A stretch of 6,103 nucleotides of DNA from contig CAAEHZ010000066.1 in the NCBI GenBank assembly GCA_900755865.1, positions 1 through 6,103 on the forward strand, given 5' to 3'. The notes below the pieces were generated by a model that had not been told where the DNA came from, searched no databases, and saw only the letters and a program-made list of their open reading frames with translations. Made by a program: the position numbers and the translations under genes. Shown here in pieces: positions 5,801 to 6,103 of the stretch (within the stretch, counting starts at the first letter, position 1; the number at the start of each line of letters is the position of its first letter). This stretch comes from Lachnospiraceae bacterium. GTDB lineage: Bacteria > Bacillota > Clostridia > Lachnospirales > Lachnospiraceae.

Positions 5801-6103
5801 AGGATGGCAAGGCAGAGCTTCTGATGAAGACCTCTGACGGAACCGTAAGCTACAAGCCCAATGCAGAGGGCAGGTTTGATATGACAGACGAGAGCACCAT
5901 TGTTTCCTATATCGGAGATAAGAGCGTTGTTCCCGGCAGTAATGTAAACAGCAACGGTCATGTAAGCGCTGACACCAATGAGTACATTACTGTATTCAAC
6001 GGTCAGACCGGTGAAGAGATTGATACCATTGATTACTGCTTCCCTACCGGCGAGTACACAGACTGGGGAACCAGCGGCGGGGGAAAAAATGACGGGGGGG
6101 AAC
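2818..6103 (+). CDS. Secreted modular PL11 rhamnogalacturonan lyase, 3'-truncated by window edge
   Basis: Extracellular enzyme predicted to cleave the rhamnogalacturonan I backbone of pectin by beta-elimination (family PL11, which includes B. subtilis YesW and YesX). Open for 1095 codons with no stop. Domains seen: signal peptide 1-31 (basic KRKWKR, hydrophobic core, likely cleavage after GHA); a low-complexity acidic/Ser-Thr linker to about 67; a beta-sandwich, concanavalin-like module about 70-277 (DFESEE start, GIDDFAIAYE end); an Ig-like domain about 282-369 (SWTAEPAFD, GNYVWTA); a second beta-sandwich module about 376-601 (ends YGLDNIKIDYV); Ig-like domains about 608-692 (GTWTAAPVFD, GDYVWTA) and 700-775 (DNWEP, GIYVYGA). 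The PL11 part starts near 808 with RSMEYLDRGVYAV and FVSWRLL, then calcium-type DVDGDGEYE (927-935), SGAHFNQF (981-988), DLDEDGKAE (992-1000) and YITVFNGQTG (1056-1065). About half of a usual PL11 domain is visible; endo or exo mode and any wall anchor cannot be judged. It has its own promoter. Residues after W1083 look doubtful. Confidence 0.9.
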   Translation, partial: MALKRKWKRSVAYLLTCCMLASPVTTMTGHAEENEGSTSIQTGDVAVNSVTPGDADDSKNTGDGISGQYQIYCDFESEEVGGVWGMTGGLIDTRNAIAITETDGNKYLAWKGAKGSTFDAVKTFEDMPRMKTATVKFKLYTTSLTTDSRSGYAAYCIKADGVNVLTLCHADLRDKDGDRTRALYYYTDSFDSKAELGKNAELNGSYDVEITFDFNAGTAAVAFDGTTLKEGIVLPKNINNINQFAFFGAGTLGSGKTFDANVGIDDFAIAYEEDNDADLTAIASVAELPEVTIDKAVWDAGYAHPTQATATLEDGATTITVDIDSTSWTAEPAFDAAVRGNYVWTADIIAPEGHANNKGAQAAYRMVYTGEADNSHDYSEDFALGIWSEVAWSKSMDSNSGTGTFKLAHKQDAAGNYYMQAGADNQGGERGSRLELNSEIIKGSKVSFDWMPISAASNSCGDLMFLAPGSWNSYFTLRFSEDCKITYITKCPLTASSTEQKEFAGSIDAVNAVDTGLGEANRWYTVNLDFDYVAHTADVTITDKEDASKTYTVSDLPIATEANGLLNFVAHLGRTVNADGTATTGKLTAYYGLDNIKIDYVNFTGIDVVSVEQPSDVSLAKADYEKFEFPTEVTVTMGDSTTKTLKAGTWTAAPVFDENKGGDYVWTAPLVLESGLENPFGLVATFAMNYSILPYPVYAHNPNTLELKPGEALPAFPERVTVFLNNGETSTMPIDNWEPIREFNAEKEGIYVYGAHVVAEEGKTELSDSITLVNEQHVIGEDTEKYTYDVYYRISYFETQDNYNAYTRSMEYLDRGVYAVKKDGGIFVSWRLLVTEYGENIQFNVYRNGQKVNADPITTKTNYLDVNGNVGDVYTIETIVNGGKTTSDGYAATDKDYISIPMQKPDPQDDGHGTLATYTLNDAGVSDVDGDGEYEIIVKWYPSNAFDSGMAKTYSSPTIFDIYEMDGTPLWRLNMGLEMPSGAHFNQFMLYDLDEDGKAELLMKTSDGTVSYKPNAEGRFDMTDESTIVSYIGDKSVVPGSNVNSNGHVSADTNEYITVFNGQTGEEIDTIDYCFPTGEYTDWGTSGGGKNDGGE

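Overview
The window looks like a chromosomal piece from a gut-type Gram-positive Firmicute, most likely a member of the Lachnospiraceae (Clostridia). This rests on moderate GC by eye, AAAGGAG/GGGAGG ribosome binding sites, a strong SigA-type promoter, the style of the polar amino acid ABC transporter, and a large secreted, Ig-rich pectin-degrading enzyme. The assignment is inferred from gene style and was not obtained by a database match. All recognised genes lie on the + strand.

Bases 1-2208 carry the distal part of a polar amino acid ABC uptake operon: a substrate-binding protein (5' end outside the window), a membrane permease, and an ATPase whose GTG start overlaps the permease end by 17 bp. 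A stem-loop separates the binding protein from the permease. An intrinsic terminator (2259-2300) closes the operon. Two features are unusual: the binding protein ends shortly after its ligand-binding Asp, and the ATPase carries about 36 extra, lysine-rich residues in its helical subdomain.

Bases 2209-2817 are a 609-bp intergenic region with no convincing gene. It holds the terminator, then four tandem 51-bp repeats plus a truncated fifth (2332-2541), each with an imperfect palindrome, then about 175 bp of AT-rich DNA. Next come a good promoter (TTGACA, 18 bp, TATACT) and a 7-3-7 dyad in the predicted leader of the next gene.

Bases 2818-6103 are a single long open frame with no stop before the window edge (1095 codons visible). 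It encodes a secreted modular protein: signal peptide, a lectin-like beta-sandwich module, an Ig-like domain, a second beta-sandwich module, two more Ig-like domains, then the first part of a family PL11 rhamnogalacturonan lyase domain with DxDGDG-type calcium motifs. It would cut the rhamnogalacturonan I backbone of pectin outside the cell. Nothing links it functionally to the amino acid transporter; the terminator and the new promoter mark separate transcription units.

I did not find a clear new biological system. The best leads are the 51-bp palindromic repeat array, the dyad just downstream of the lyase promoter, the ATPase insertion and the uncharacterised N-terminal modules of the lyase. 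The last ~35 bases look low in quality.
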